DNA of 35,220 nucleotides, from assembly GCA_015231795.1 (NCBI GenBank), contig JADGAX010000015.1, positions 1 to 35,220 on the forward strand, given 5' to 3'. The translations under genes and the position numbers were made by a program. Source of the DNA: Alphaproteobacteria bacterium. Its GTDB lineage: Bacteria; Pseudomonadota; Alphaproteobacteria; Rhodospirillales; WMHbin7. Shown piece by piece: positions 9,256 through 17,224 of this stretch; position 1 is the stretch's first letter, and every line of letters starts with the position of its first letter. Below the pieces are notes generated by a model, which saw only the letters and a list, made by a program, of their open reading frames with translations, ran no database searches and was not told the DNA's origin.

Positions 9256-9627
9256 ATGCCGTCTCCGCAACAATCAAGTTTAATAAAACGGAATTTGCAA
9301 GGTGACGCCGGAAATTGACGGCGCAGTCCAAGCAGTGTCATCCAAGTATGAGTTATAGATATTCATTGCATAGACTGTGACGAAAGCCTCGGAAACTACT
9401 CAGAAATAGTGCGCGGCGAGCGAGCGCGTTCTGCGCTGTGGCGAAAGCTGAGACAATCATCGTTCTCATCGTCCAGCGGCGCAAAGCTAGCCTCTGCGTA
9501 ATTTCCGAAGCTATCGCCAGTCTCTGCTTTACCCAATGGTAGAGGCGTGAAACCACCTCGCTCGCTGGTCTTATTTCAGCAATGAGCGGTCGATTGACGT
9601 GCAAACAGGTGTTTTCAGGAGGTCGCA
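9256..9627. other. Divergent intergenic region, no gene seen
   Basis: About 370 bp between the divergent Crp/Fnr regulator and the OmpA-like gene. It should carry promoters for both. A short CGCCG / CGGCG inverted repeat with an AT-rich centre lies near 9304-9322. I looked for the alphaproteobacterial general-stress (EcfG) promoter pattern GGAAC...CGTT and did not find a good match. Confidence 0.4.
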
Positions 9628-10059
9628 GTGAAAAAGAGAATCAAGCATATTAGCGACAAAGGCGCACAAGCCATTGTTGAGTTGACCGGTTCTCATGGTC
9701 ACGTCGGCAAAAACAAACCCTGGAAAAGTTGTTGCGTCATCACTTTTCATGACAAGCAGACAGATTTAACGGTCGAGGACAGAAGTGCAATATTGCAAAT
9801 CGTCCCTCACCTGATGAGGAGTCCTCTCCCTCAGGCGGCTGTTGATGGCTTTAAAGATCCCAACAATCAAGATCTGAGCGATCAGCGTTCCCGAGCCGTT
9901 TGCAGGGCATTGGTCGAGGCCGGCGTGCTGCCCGAGCGAATTAGCGTCGGCGCCTTCGGCGACCCGCAATTCAGCCGATATGGACGGGTCGAAGTTCTTT
10001 CGCGGCAGAATTTGAAGCGTCAAAAGAAGAAAGCATCTTTGCAGAATTTATCAGCCTGA
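9628..10059 (+). CDS. OmpA/MotB-like domain protein without an export signal
   Basis: A 143-residue basic protein. Residues about 45-125 resemble a shortened OmpA C-terminal (peptidoglycan-binding) domain: a beta strand, a helix, then NNQDLSDQRSRAVCRALVEA, GVLPERISVGAFGDPQF and GRVEVL in place of the usual NRRVEI. The usual GHTD loop is eroded to DGFKDPNN. The N-terminus (MKKRIKHISDKGAQ) is charged and has no signal peptide or lipobox, unlike the other OmpA proteins in the window. It starts with GTG behind a perfect AGGAGGT, so translation should be strong. It may be a cytoplasmic derivative of an envelope protein or a decaying copy. Domain call is moderate. Confidence 0.7.
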   Translation: MKKRIKHISDKGAQAIVELTGSHGHVGKNKPWKSCCVITFHDKQTDLTVEDRSAILQIVPHLMRSPLPQAAVDGFKDPNNQDLSDQRSRAVCRALVEAGVLPERISVGAFGDPQFSRYGRVEVLSRQNLKRQKKKASLQNLSA

Positions 10060-10140
10060 ATTTACAGATTTAACATAGGCCGGATGCCCAGAGCGCGCTT
10101 TGTGTGCGCTTTGTCGCCCCGCCGAATAGGAGTAAAGAAA

Positions 10141-10656
10141 ATGAAAGCCTTTAATTCTAAAACCCTTAAGATCCAACTGACCGCTTGCGCGGTTACGGTG
10201 GCAGCAGGCATGACCTTGGCCTCCTGCGGCCCTCAATATTCCTCGCCCACGCAAACGCAGTCGAGCAATCCGAGCGTGACCTATAAGTTCAGCGGTGACC
10301 AGGAACTGGTCCAGGCCAATCAAAACGCGGCCAATTTCTGCAACCAGTATCAGTCCATTCCGCGCACGGCCAACATATCGGACGATCCCGAGCACAAGGG
10401 CGGCGCCAAGTCCGTTGTCTTCGAGTGCGTGAAGCCGCCGCAACAGCCCCAGGCCTACGTGCAGCCCAATCCTTACCAGCCCGCCCAGTACAATCCTAAT
10501 CTGACTTACACGTACCGGACGGATCAGGAATTGCTGAACGTATCGCAAACCGCCCAGAATTACTGCATGAACTATGGAATGCGCCAGGTCATTTCCAACA
10601 TGGGCACCGATGCCAATGGAAACCGGGTCATTTCCTTCCAGTGCAGCCCACGCTAA
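10141..10656 (+). CDS. Lipoprotein with an internally duplicated ~50-residue domain
   Basis: A 171-residue lipoprotein with a lipobox ending in LASC at about residue 29. The mature part holds two related units joined by a Pro/Gln-rich linker (PPQQPQAYVQPNPYQP): each begins TYKF or TYTY, then DQEL, NQNAANFCNQY or SQTAQNYCMNY, and ends in VVFECV or ISFQCS, so each has two Cys that could form a disulfide. I do not recognise the family. The start at 10141 has AGGAG at a good distance, and an earlier in-frame ATG (10084) would bury the signal peptide. It heads a run of small envelope genes reaching 11610, probably one operon. Confidence 0.8.
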   Translation: MKAFNSKTLKIQLTACAVTVAAGMTLASCGPQYSSPTQTQSSNPSVTYKFSGDQELVQANQNAANFCNQYQSIPRTANISDDPEHKGGAKSVVFECVKPPQQPQAYVQPNPYQPAQYNPNLTYTYRTDQELLNVSQTAQNYCMNYGMRQVISNMGTDANGNRVISFQCSPR

Positions 10657-10697
10657 CCAAGTAACTGGACTAACCGGCAATGCGAAGGACAGAGGCC

Positions 10698-10868
10698 ATG
10701 CGTGTCGTTTCCACGGTTTTGACGCTGTCTCTTCTGCTTGCCGGTTGTTCGGCCGCATCTGATCGCGAGACCACAGACGGAGAATCACTTAGTTCCGACA
10801 ATCCGTGCAAAATAGCGCCAACCGCGCCTGATAGGGCGGTTGACTACAGCGACATGAAAAGGATTTAG
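10698..10868 (+). CDS. Very small lipoprotein
   Basis: A 56-residue product with a signal peptide and lipobox LLAGC (Cys at about residue 17), leaving a mature part of about 40 polar residues without a known domain (it contains SSDNPCKIAPTAPDR and one further Cys). The ATG at 10698, preceded by GGACAGAGG, is preferred over an in-frame ATG at 10680. Its stop codon directly abuts the ATG of the next gene, indicating an operon. The function is unknown; entericidin-like or spacer lipoproteins are possible comparisons but without sequence proof. Confidence 0.65.
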   Translation: MRVVSTVLTLSLLLAGCSAASDRETTDGESLSSDNPCKIAPTAPDRAVDYSDMKRI

Positions 10869-11225
10869 ATGATGTTTCGGCACACTAATCCCTGGCGGAA
10901 CTTTCTGGAGGTCTTCGCTTTGTCGGGTTCGCGCTTGGACTTCGTTTCATCGTCCAACGCTGCAACGTCTCACGCAGCCGTCAACGATGAATCCCTAACC
11001 GCCACGATATCCGCGAGAATTCACGATAAAATCGGCTCGTCGGGAATTGGGGTTACATCCACGCATAACCTAGTTCAGTTAAGCGGCAGCGTTGACACGG
11101 CGCAAATCAGCGCCAGGGCCGAGCGCATCACGCGCGAAACATCTGGCGTTAGAAATGTTCGCAATCGCCTTATCGTTCGCCTACCGAAAGCGGAGCATCC
11201 GACATGCATGCAAAACGGATCATAG
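10869..11225 (+). CDS. BON-domain protein, atypical N-terminus
   Basis: A 118-residue protein with a BON domain at about residues 40-108: SLTATISARIHDKI, LVQLSGSVDTAQISARAERI and SGVRNVRNRLIV. The first 38 residues contain only a weakly hydrophobic stretch and no lipobox, so export is uncertain; it could be a cytoplasmic or non-classically exported member. AAAAGGA precedes the double ATG. The gene directly follows the small lipoprotein stop and its 3' end overlaps the DUF3185 gene by 22 bp, so all are probably co-transcribed and translationally coupled. Sequence similarity to the 7357 and 8094 BON proteins is only at the domain-pattern level. Confidence 0.75.
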   Translation: MMFRHTNPWRNFLEVFALSGSRLDFVSSSNAATSHAAVNDESLTATISARIHDKIGSSGIGVTSTHNLVQLSGSVDTAQISARAERITRETSGVRNVRNRLIVRLPKAEHPTCMQNGS

Positions 11226-11455
11226 GCGCCATTCTATTCGCTCTCGGCGTGGCATTTCTTGTCTTTGCAAGCCAGCCGATCAATGGGCCATCGGAATATC
11301 TATCAAACTCCATGGCCACGCGTTACGACATGGACAAGTTATGGTTCCTTCTTGGCGGAATCGCGACAACTGTCTGCGGCGGCGTTCTGACCATGTCTGG
11401 AAGCCGCAGAAGGCGCATCCGTAATACGTCAAACTTATTTAGGAGAGGGCTATGA
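11204..11455 (+). CDS. DUF3185-like small membrane protein
   Basis: An 83-residue protein with two predicted transmembrane helices: about residues 6-23 (IGAILFALGVAFLVFA) and about 46-66 (LWFLLGGIATTVCGGVL), separated by a polar loop, and a basic tail (SGSRRRRIR). The layout, including the loop ending in DMDKLWFLLGG, resembles DUF3185 family proteins, which have no known function. CGGAG lies upstream of the ATG. It overlaps the BON gene by 22 bp and the DUF3309 gene by ATGA. Probably an inner-membrane component of the stress operon. Confidence 0.7.
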   Translation: MHAKRIIGAILFALGVAFLVFASQPINGPSEYLSNSMATRYDMDKLWFLLGGIATTVCGGVLTMSGSRRRRIRNTSNLFRRGL

Positions 11456-11610
11456 GCCTAGGAAACATTCTGATCATCATACTGCTGCTCATGCTGGTTG
11501 GCGTGCTGCCAACTTGGCCGCACAGCGTCAATTGGGGCTATTTCCCAAGCGGTGGATTGGGAATCGCCCTGATCATCGTCATCGTGTTGTTGCTTATGGG
11601 TAGAATATGA
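11452..11610 (+). CDS. DUF3309 small membrane peptide (copy 1)
   Basis: A 52-residue hydrophobic peptide: MSLGNILIIILLLMLVGVLP helix, a polar hairpin WPHSVNWGYFPSGG, and a second helix ending LLLMGRI. This is the DUF3309 pattern, found widely in proteobacteria near stress genes, function unknown. The ATG overlaps the preceding stop as ATGA and has AGGAGAGG upstream. A second copy of the same length lies at 16965-17123 beyond the big kinase gene. Confidence 0.9.
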   Translation: MSLGNILIIILLLMLVGVLPTWPHSVNWGYFPSGGLGIALIIVIVLLLMGRI

Positions 11611-11642
11611 GCAGGGTGACGAAGTCGCCAAATCACCTGATT

Positions 11643-12038
11643 TCAACGAGCATAGACGAATTCCGGCATCGCCTTCAGCCATTCCTTCGTTGCACCCTTC
11701 AGCATGACGCCTCGCTCGTCAGCCGATGGACTCAAATCCTCGTAGCGAACGGCGATCAGCCTTTCGCCGATACCAAGATAGCCGCCAATAGAAAGCACTG
11801 CATAGATGGCCACCTCGTGCCTGGAAACGATCAGGTCGTCAACCTTTCCCAGCACTTCATTCGCTTCATTGGTTACTTTGGCGCCCAGAACCTGACTGGC
11901 GCGGTATCCCGTGGTGACGGCTCTTACATCGATGACGCTGATCACCTGCTGCGGGCCTTGCGCCCAGGCCGAAGGCGAGAGGGAAATGATTGCGGCCACC
12001 AACAGGGCGCGTTTGGTGGAAGCGAATGGCTTGTTCAT
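11643..12038 (-). CDS. Exported PRC-barrel domain protein
   Basis: A 131-residue protein with a signal peptide (residues 1-26, cleavage after SAWA). A PRC-barrel domain follows at about 40-115: YRASQVLGAKVTNEANEVLG, then KVDDLIV and IGERLIAVRYEDLS. PRC barrels occur in photosynthetic reaction-centre H subunits and RimM, but stand-alone exported forms in alphaproteobacteria are of unknown function and often linked to stress genes. AGGAAAC lies just before the ATG. It is convergent with the DUF3309 gene, leaving a 32-bp gap, and its promoter shares the 12039-12319 region with the divergent kinase gene. Confidence 0.88.
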   Translation of the reverse strand: MNKPFASTKRALLVAAIISLSPSAWAQGPQQVISVIDVRAVTTGYRASQVLGAKVTNEANEVLGKVDDLIVSRHEVAIYAVLSIGGYLGIGERLIAVRYEDLSPSADERGVMLKGATKEWLKAMPEFVYAR

Positions 12039-12319
12039 ATGGGTTTCCTAGCATGTCGTCGGCGCGCGGCTCAACTGACAGTCAGATGGCAAGCGCATAA
12101 TATAAAACGTGATTGAAGCCGATCCTATTCACCATAGCGATGGGCCTCCTTGCTTGAAACAGACGGAAATTACCTAGAGCGGATTATTGTTCGCTCTCAC
12201 ACGCTGACCACAGGCATGTGAACGATATGAATGATTGCCATCGCCTAAGTTGAATAAGTATGGTAGTACTAAATTTAGTGTAAGTATTTGCTGCAGGACT
12301 CCTTGAGGAAAAGCCGAAT

Positions 12320-15300
12320 ATGCGAAAATCAAACAAGCATCAAGGCAAGGCTGGCGGCAAGAAAGCCCAGGCAAATCATTTGCCAGCAAACAAAGTTTCA
12401 TTGGATGAGCCAAGCGGCTTTCCTGTCGTTGGGATCGGCGCTTCGGCGGGCGGTTTGGAAGCCTGCAAAAAGCTGGTGGCTGGCTTGCCTGCCAACAGCG
12501 GCATGGCGTTTATCCTGATCCAACACCTTGAGCCGACCCATGAAAGCATGATGGTCGATTTGCTCAGCGGCCACACGTCGACAACCGTCCAACAGGCGGC
12601 GGACGGCATGCTGATTGAGCCCGATCATTTTTATGTCATCCCGCCGGGCAGATATCTTTCGGTCGAGCAGGGCGCTCTGCGCCTCTCCCAGCCCAAGGAC
12701 CGGCACGGCGCCCGTTTGCCGTTCGATTTCCTGCTGCAATCGTTGGCCAAGGAATGCGGGCAGCGCGCCATATGCGTGATACTTTCGGGAACGGGAAGCG
12801 ATGGCAGCATCGGCTTGAAGGCGGTGAAGGAAAATTCGGGTTTCGTCATCGCTCAGTCTCCCGACGAGGCCGGTTACGACGGCATGCCGCGCAGCGCCAT
12901 CGCGACAGGCATGGTGGATATTGTTCTCGAAGCATCCAAGATTCCAGAAGCGTTGATGAAACATGCGCATGGCCAAGATCTTGGTCCGCCCCTGATAGGC
13001 CAGACTCCATCGACGGATGAGGGGACTTGGCTAAGAGAGATCGTTGAAATCTTGCGGGCACAAGCAACGCAAGACTTCACACTGTATAAGACGGGTACCT
13101 TGCAGCGCAGGATCGAGCGGCGCATGGCGATGCGCGGCATCAATGCCGAAGAAAAGAAACGCTATATTGACGTTTTGAAAACTGACGCCGATGAAGTGCA
13201 GTTGTTGGCCAAGGACTTGCTGATCAATGTCACGAACTTTTTTCGCGATCAGTCCGTTTTCGACTATCTTGCCGAAAAGATCCTTCCTGATTTAATCCGC
13301 AATCATGTGACCGACCAACCGTTGCGCATTTGGATCGCAGGATGCAGCTCGGGCGAGGAGTCCTATTCCCACGCCATGCTCATTCAAGAACAAATCGAGG
13401 CGCAGAACAGCAACGTCAAGCTTCAAGTATTCGCATCCGACGTCGACGAGGATGCCGTGATCACCGCCCGCGAGGGCCTCTACCCCGAATCGATCGAGGC
13501 CGACGTTTCGCCAGATCGTCTTGCCCGCTTCTTTATCAAGGAAGGCAACGGCTACAGAGTGGCTCCCGACTTGCGGTCATCGGTAGTTTTCACGGTGCAA
13601 GACGTGTTGGCCGACCCGCCCTTCTCGCGCCTCGACATGATTTCATGCCGCAACCTGCTGATCTACTTGTCGCCCGAGGCCCAGGCCAAGGTCATTTCAT
13701 TGTTCCACTTCGCCCTGGTAAAGGGTGGTCTCCTGCTGCTAGGCAATTCAGAGACGATTGGCAACAACACGGATCGCTTCGAGGTGATCTCCAAAACGGA
13801 ACGCCTATATCGTCATATAGGCCCTAGCCGACATGGCGGTTTCAGCCCAGCGCTGGACAGCAACGTTCGCGTTCCTGTTCGCTCCAGTCATAGTCTGACG
13901 CAGTCGCGCCAGGCCTATCTGGCGGAGACTTGCCGGCGGATGGTGCTGGAGAATTATGCGCCAGCCGCCGTGCTGACAAACCTAAAGCATGAATGCCTGT
14001 ATTCACTAGGTCCGACAGACCGCTATCTGCGCGTGGCTCCGGGGCACCTTACGAATAATTTGCTTGCCATGGTCCGACACGGCATGTCGTCGAAGCTCGC
14101 TTCGGCAGTCTTGCGAGCCAACCAGGAGAAGACGCGCATTACCGTCGATGGCGGGCAAATCAGGAACAATGGATCTTCCGTCTCTTTTAGCATCGCCGTG
14201 CAGCCGGTCCCAAACGATGGCGAAGAACTGCTGTTGATTTGCTTCATAGACCAACCGAGCAAAGAAGCGAAGCGCGCAGCGCACGCCCAGCCTGGGGAGT
14301 CATCGCGCGTTGCTGAGCTTGAAGACGAACTTAAGGAAATAAAGGAAGAATTGCGGCTAACCACGCGCGATCTTGAAATTTCAAGTGAAGAGCAGAAGGC
14401 GATCAACGAAGAGGCGTTGTCGGTCAACGAGGAGTTTCAGTCCACGAATGAGGAACTGCTGGCCTCGAAGGAAGAGCTGCAATCCTTGAACGAAGAGTTA
14501 ACCGCGTTGAACAGCCAGCTGCAAGAAACGCTGGAGCGGCAGCGCACCTTGTCCAATGATTTGCAAAACGTCTTGTACAGTACCGACGTGGCGACGCTGT
14601 TCCTTGATGCCGGTCTGCACATCCGCTTCTTCACCCCGGCCACTAGGTCCATCTTCAGCGTCATTCCCGGCGACATCGGACGGCCGCTTGTGGATCTTCA
14701 TTCCTTGGCCGCCGATAATTTGCTGCCGAACGACGCCAGAGAGGTGCTGAGGGCACAGGCCCCCATCGAGAGAGAGATCGAGGGCCAGGGAGGCGCTTGG
14801 TACGTTCGACGCATCTCGCCCTACCGCACGCAGGATGGCCTGATAGAAGGCGTGGTCATCACTTTCACCGATGTCACGGAACGTCGCCGCATCCTAGAGG
14901 CGCTGAACGTCGCAAAGCGGCAGGCCGATTTGGCGAACGAAGCAAAATCGCGATTCCTTGCCGCCGCCAGCCACGATATCCGCCAGCCCTTGCAAACCTT
15001 AACGCTGCTTCAGGGGCTATTGGAAAAAGAGGTCAAGGGCGAAGATGCGCGCAAATTGGTCTCAAGGCTCGACGAGACCTTGAGCGCCATGTCTGGAATC
15101 TTGAACACGCTTCTGGACATCAGCCGGATCGAAGCAGGCAATGTCCTGCCTGAAATGGCCGATTTCCCGATCAATGATCTATTGATGAAACTGTCTGACG
15201 AATTTTCCTATCTCGCCCACGCCCAGGGATTGGAGTTGCGCGTTCAGCCTTGCAAGGTTTTGGTCCACAGCGACCATGCCTTGCTTGAGCAAATGATCAG

Positions 15301-16747
15301 AAACCTGTTGTCGAACGCCCTGAAATTCACCAGGAACGGCAAGGTGCTGCTTGGCTGTCGGCGGCACTGCGGAATGCTCAGCATCGAAGTATGGGATACG
15401 GGAATCGGAATTCCTGAAAGCGAGCTTCAAGCGATATTCGATGAATACCATCAGCTGGACAATCAAGCGCGCGAGCGACGCCTTGGCCTTGGCCTCGGTC
15501 TTTCCATCGTGCAACGCTTGGGTAATCTTCTTGGCAATCGGATACGCGTTCGTTCCCAGAAGGGCAAAGGATCCATGTTCGCCATTGAAGTCATGACTTC
15601 AGCAGCGCTTTTAAAAACAGCGAAGACGGCGGCGCAAAGCGTCAATGGCGTTGCTGGCGATGAACAAGCGCAAAGCAAGGGCAAAATATTGATCGTCGAG
15701 GACGATTCCGAAATGCGGGATCTTCTTGAACTTACGCTTAGTCATTGTGGCCATCGCACGGCAAGCGCCCATGACGGTTTGGGCGCCCTTGAGTTGGTGA
15801 CGCAAAAGAACTTCCGGCCAGATATTGTATTGACCGACTTGCGGCTTCCCAGCGACATGAATGGGATCCAAATTGGCGCAAAGCTTCGCGAGCTTCTGAA
15901 CCAGGACGTTCCGGTCATCATTTTGACGGGCGATACATCGGCCGAAACATTGCGAGACATTCATCGCCATGACTTCGTTCGCCTTAGCAAGCCGGTTAAA
16001 GTGAAGGAAATGACCTGCCTCATTCAACGGCTTCTTGCAAACCCCAAGACAATGGCATGCAAGACGGCGTTGCCGCCTGCCAAACCTGCGAGAGAGAGCA
16101 AGCGGCCTGTCGTCTTCATCGTAGATGACGACACCCACATTCGCCAGACGCTAAGGTCAGACCTGGAAGAACGGGGACTGGCTGTGCAAGATTATGACAG
16201 CGCAGAGGCTTTTATTGAGGCCTATAGGCCCGGACAGATGGGATGCCTGTTGATTGACGCATACCTGCCTGGAATAAGCGGTTTTGAACTGCTGAAACAT
16301 ATGAAGGATGCGGGACATTCACTGCCGTCCATCATGATCACCGGCTATAGCGACGTGCCGATGGCGATTCGCGCCATGAAGGCCGGCGCTTTGGATTTCA
16401 TTGAAAAGCCGGTTAGCCGCGCAGCGCTGCGGGACGGCATCGAGCGGGCGCTCATGATGTCTGAGGACGCCAATATAATTTCAGATTGGCGTGAGAATGC
16501 CGAAAATTCATTGGCAATGTTGACCAAGCGCGAACGTCAAATTCTGGACATGGTTCTGGCAGGCCAGCCCAGCAAGAACATAGCCGCGGATTTGGGCATC
16601 AGCCAGCGCACGGTCGAGAATCATCGCGCCTCGATCATGAAGAAGACAGATACAAAATCACTTCCTGCGCTGGCCAGACTGGCGTTCATTGCCGCCCCCC
16701 CCCAAAGGGAAAACGCTAGCCTGAAGCATTCAGGAATAGCTGAGTAG
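12320..16747 (+). CDS. CheB-CheR-PAS-histidine kinase-REC-REC-LuxR fusion protein
   Basis: A 1475-residue cytoplasmic signalling protein. In order: CheB methylesterase (about 34-215; Ser42, His69, Asp161), CheR methyltransferase (about 235-500; NVTNFFRD, GCSSGEE at 341-347), a PAS-like region (about 540-645), a Glu-rich coiled coil (665-750), a PAS domain (about 750-855), HisKA with His885 (SHDIRQPL), HATPase (N995/N999, DTGIG 1026-1030, GLGLGLS near 1056), receiver 1 (Asp1173, Lys1224), receiver 2 (Asp1313, Lys1363) and a FixJ/LuxR helix-turn-helix (about 1400-1457). No membrane segment is seen. A hybrid CheB/CheR kinase is usual, but the second receiver plus DNA-binding domain is usually a separate FixJ-like regulator; here the whole phosphorelay and its output are in one chain. 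GAGGA lies upstream. It may control the surrounding stress genes. Confidence 0.95.
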   Translation: MRKSNKHQGKAGGKKAQANHLPANKVSLDEPSGFPVVGIGASAGGLEACKKLVAGLPANSGMAFILIQHLEPTHESMMVDLLSGHTSTTVQQAADGMLIEPDHFYVIPPGRYLSVEQGALRLSQPKDRHGARLPFDFLLQSLAKECGQRAICVILSGTGSDGSIGLKAVKENSGFVIAQSPDEAGYDGMPRSAIATGMVDIVLEASKIPEALMKHAHGQDLGPPLIGQTPSTDEGTWLREIVEILRAQATQDFTLYKTGTLQRRIERRMAMRGINAEEKKRYIDVLKTDADEVQLLAKDLLINVTNFFRDQSVFDYLAEKILPDLIRNHVTDQPLRIWIAGCSSGEESYSHAMLIQEQIEAQNSNVKLQVFASDVDEDAVITAREGLYPESIEADVSPDRLARFFIKEGNGYRVAPDLRSSVVFTVQDVLADPPFSRLDMISCRNLLIYLSPEAQAKVISLFHFALVKGGLLLLGNSETIGNNTDRFEVISKTERLYRHIGPSRHGGFSPALDSNVRVPVRSSHSLTQSRQAYLAETCRRMVLENYAPAAVLTNLKHECLYSLGPTDRYLRVAPGHLTNNLLAMVRHGMSSKLASAVLRANQEKTRITVDGGQIRNNGSSVSFSIAVQPVPNDGEELLLICFIDQPSKEAKRAAHAQPGESSRVAELEDELKEIKEELRLTTRDLEISSEEQKAINEEALSVNEEFQSTNEELLASKEELQSLNEELTALNSQLQETLERQRTLSNDLQNVLYSTDVATLFLDAGLHIRFFTPATRSIFSVIPGDIGRPLVDLHSLAADNLLPNDAREVLRAQAPIEREIEGQGGAWYVRRISPYRTQDGLIEGVVITFTDVTERRRILEALNVAKRQADLANEAKSRFLAAASHDIRQPLQTLTLLQGLLEKEVKGEDARKLVSRLDETLSAMSGILNTLLDISRIEAGNVLPEMADFPINDLLMKLSDEFSYLAHAQGLELRVQPCKVLVHSDHALLEQMIRNLLSNALKFTRNGKVLLGCRRHCGMLSIEVWDTGIGIPESELQAIFDEYHQLDNQARERRLGLGLGLSIVQRLGNLLGNRIRVRSQKGKGSMFAIEVMTSAALLKTAKTAAQSVNGVAGDEQAQSKGKILIVEDDSEMRDLLELTLSHCGHRTASAHDGLGALELVTQKNFRPDIVLTDLRLPSDMNGIQIGAKLRELLNQDVPVIILTGDTSAETLRDIHRHDFVRLSKPVKVKEMTCLIQRLLANPKTMACKTALPPAKPARESKRPVVFIVDDDTHIRQTLRSDLEERGLAVQDYDSAEAFIEAYRPGQMGCLLIDAYLPGISGFELLKHMKDAGHSLPSIMITGYSDVPMAIRAMKAGALDFIEKPVSRAALRDGIERALMMSEDANIISDWRENAENSLAMLTKRERQILDMVLAGQPSKNIAADLGISQRTVENHRASIMKKTDTKSLPALARLAFIAAPPQRENASLKHSGIAE

Positions 16748-16964
16748 TTTCCGGCGCTATCGATTCGCTAGTTTCATGCGTTACTCTGCATCAGATGAAT
16801 TAGATGTCTGAACGGTCGCCGATCAAGTTCGGCGCATGCTGGGGCCTCACCCCGGCGCTGCAAAAACCAAGCGTCATTGAAAAAATCAAATCAATATCGG
16901 TGACGCGAGGCGGCGATCTAGCGGCTTGGTTCGGCATCTCTTGCAGCCTGATAGGAGCGCCTCC

Positions 16965-17123
16965 ATGTCACTTGGAACAATCTTGCTTATCGTTCTGATC
17001 CTGCTTCTAATCGGCGCTTTGCCGCGTTGGCGGCACAGCGCGAAATGGGGCTACTTTCCAAGCGGCGGAATGGGCATCGTTCTCGTCATCGTTTTTGTTT
17101 TGCTGCTTACGGGGCGAATCTAG
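16965..17123 (+). CDS. DUF3309 small membrane peptide (copy 2)
   Basis: A 52-residue hydrophobic peptide, MSLGTILLIVLILLLIGALP, then RWRHSAKWGYFPSGGMG and a second helix ending LLLTGRI. It is the same length as and clearly homologous to the copy at 11452-11610. AGGAG lies 9 bases before the ATG. It lies between the kinase fusion and an OmpA-type lipoprotein, so duplicate DUF3309 genes bracket the kinase. Confidence 0.9.
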   Translation: MSLGTILLIVLILLLIGALPRWRHSAKWGYFPSGGMGIVLVIVFVLLLTGRI

Positions 17124-17224
17124 TTGGATGCGCCGTGCGAATGCCCCACGCAATGTGGGAAATGTTGGAATGTTCCAAAAATTATGCTGCACGATTTTCA
17201 ACGCAGCAATTTAGGAGTGTCATT

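Noticed and set aside
9256-10140. EcfG-type general-stress promoters (GGAAC...CGTT) ahead of the envelope genes.
   Set aside because: No pair with correct spacing was found by eye in this or the other intergenic regions checked.
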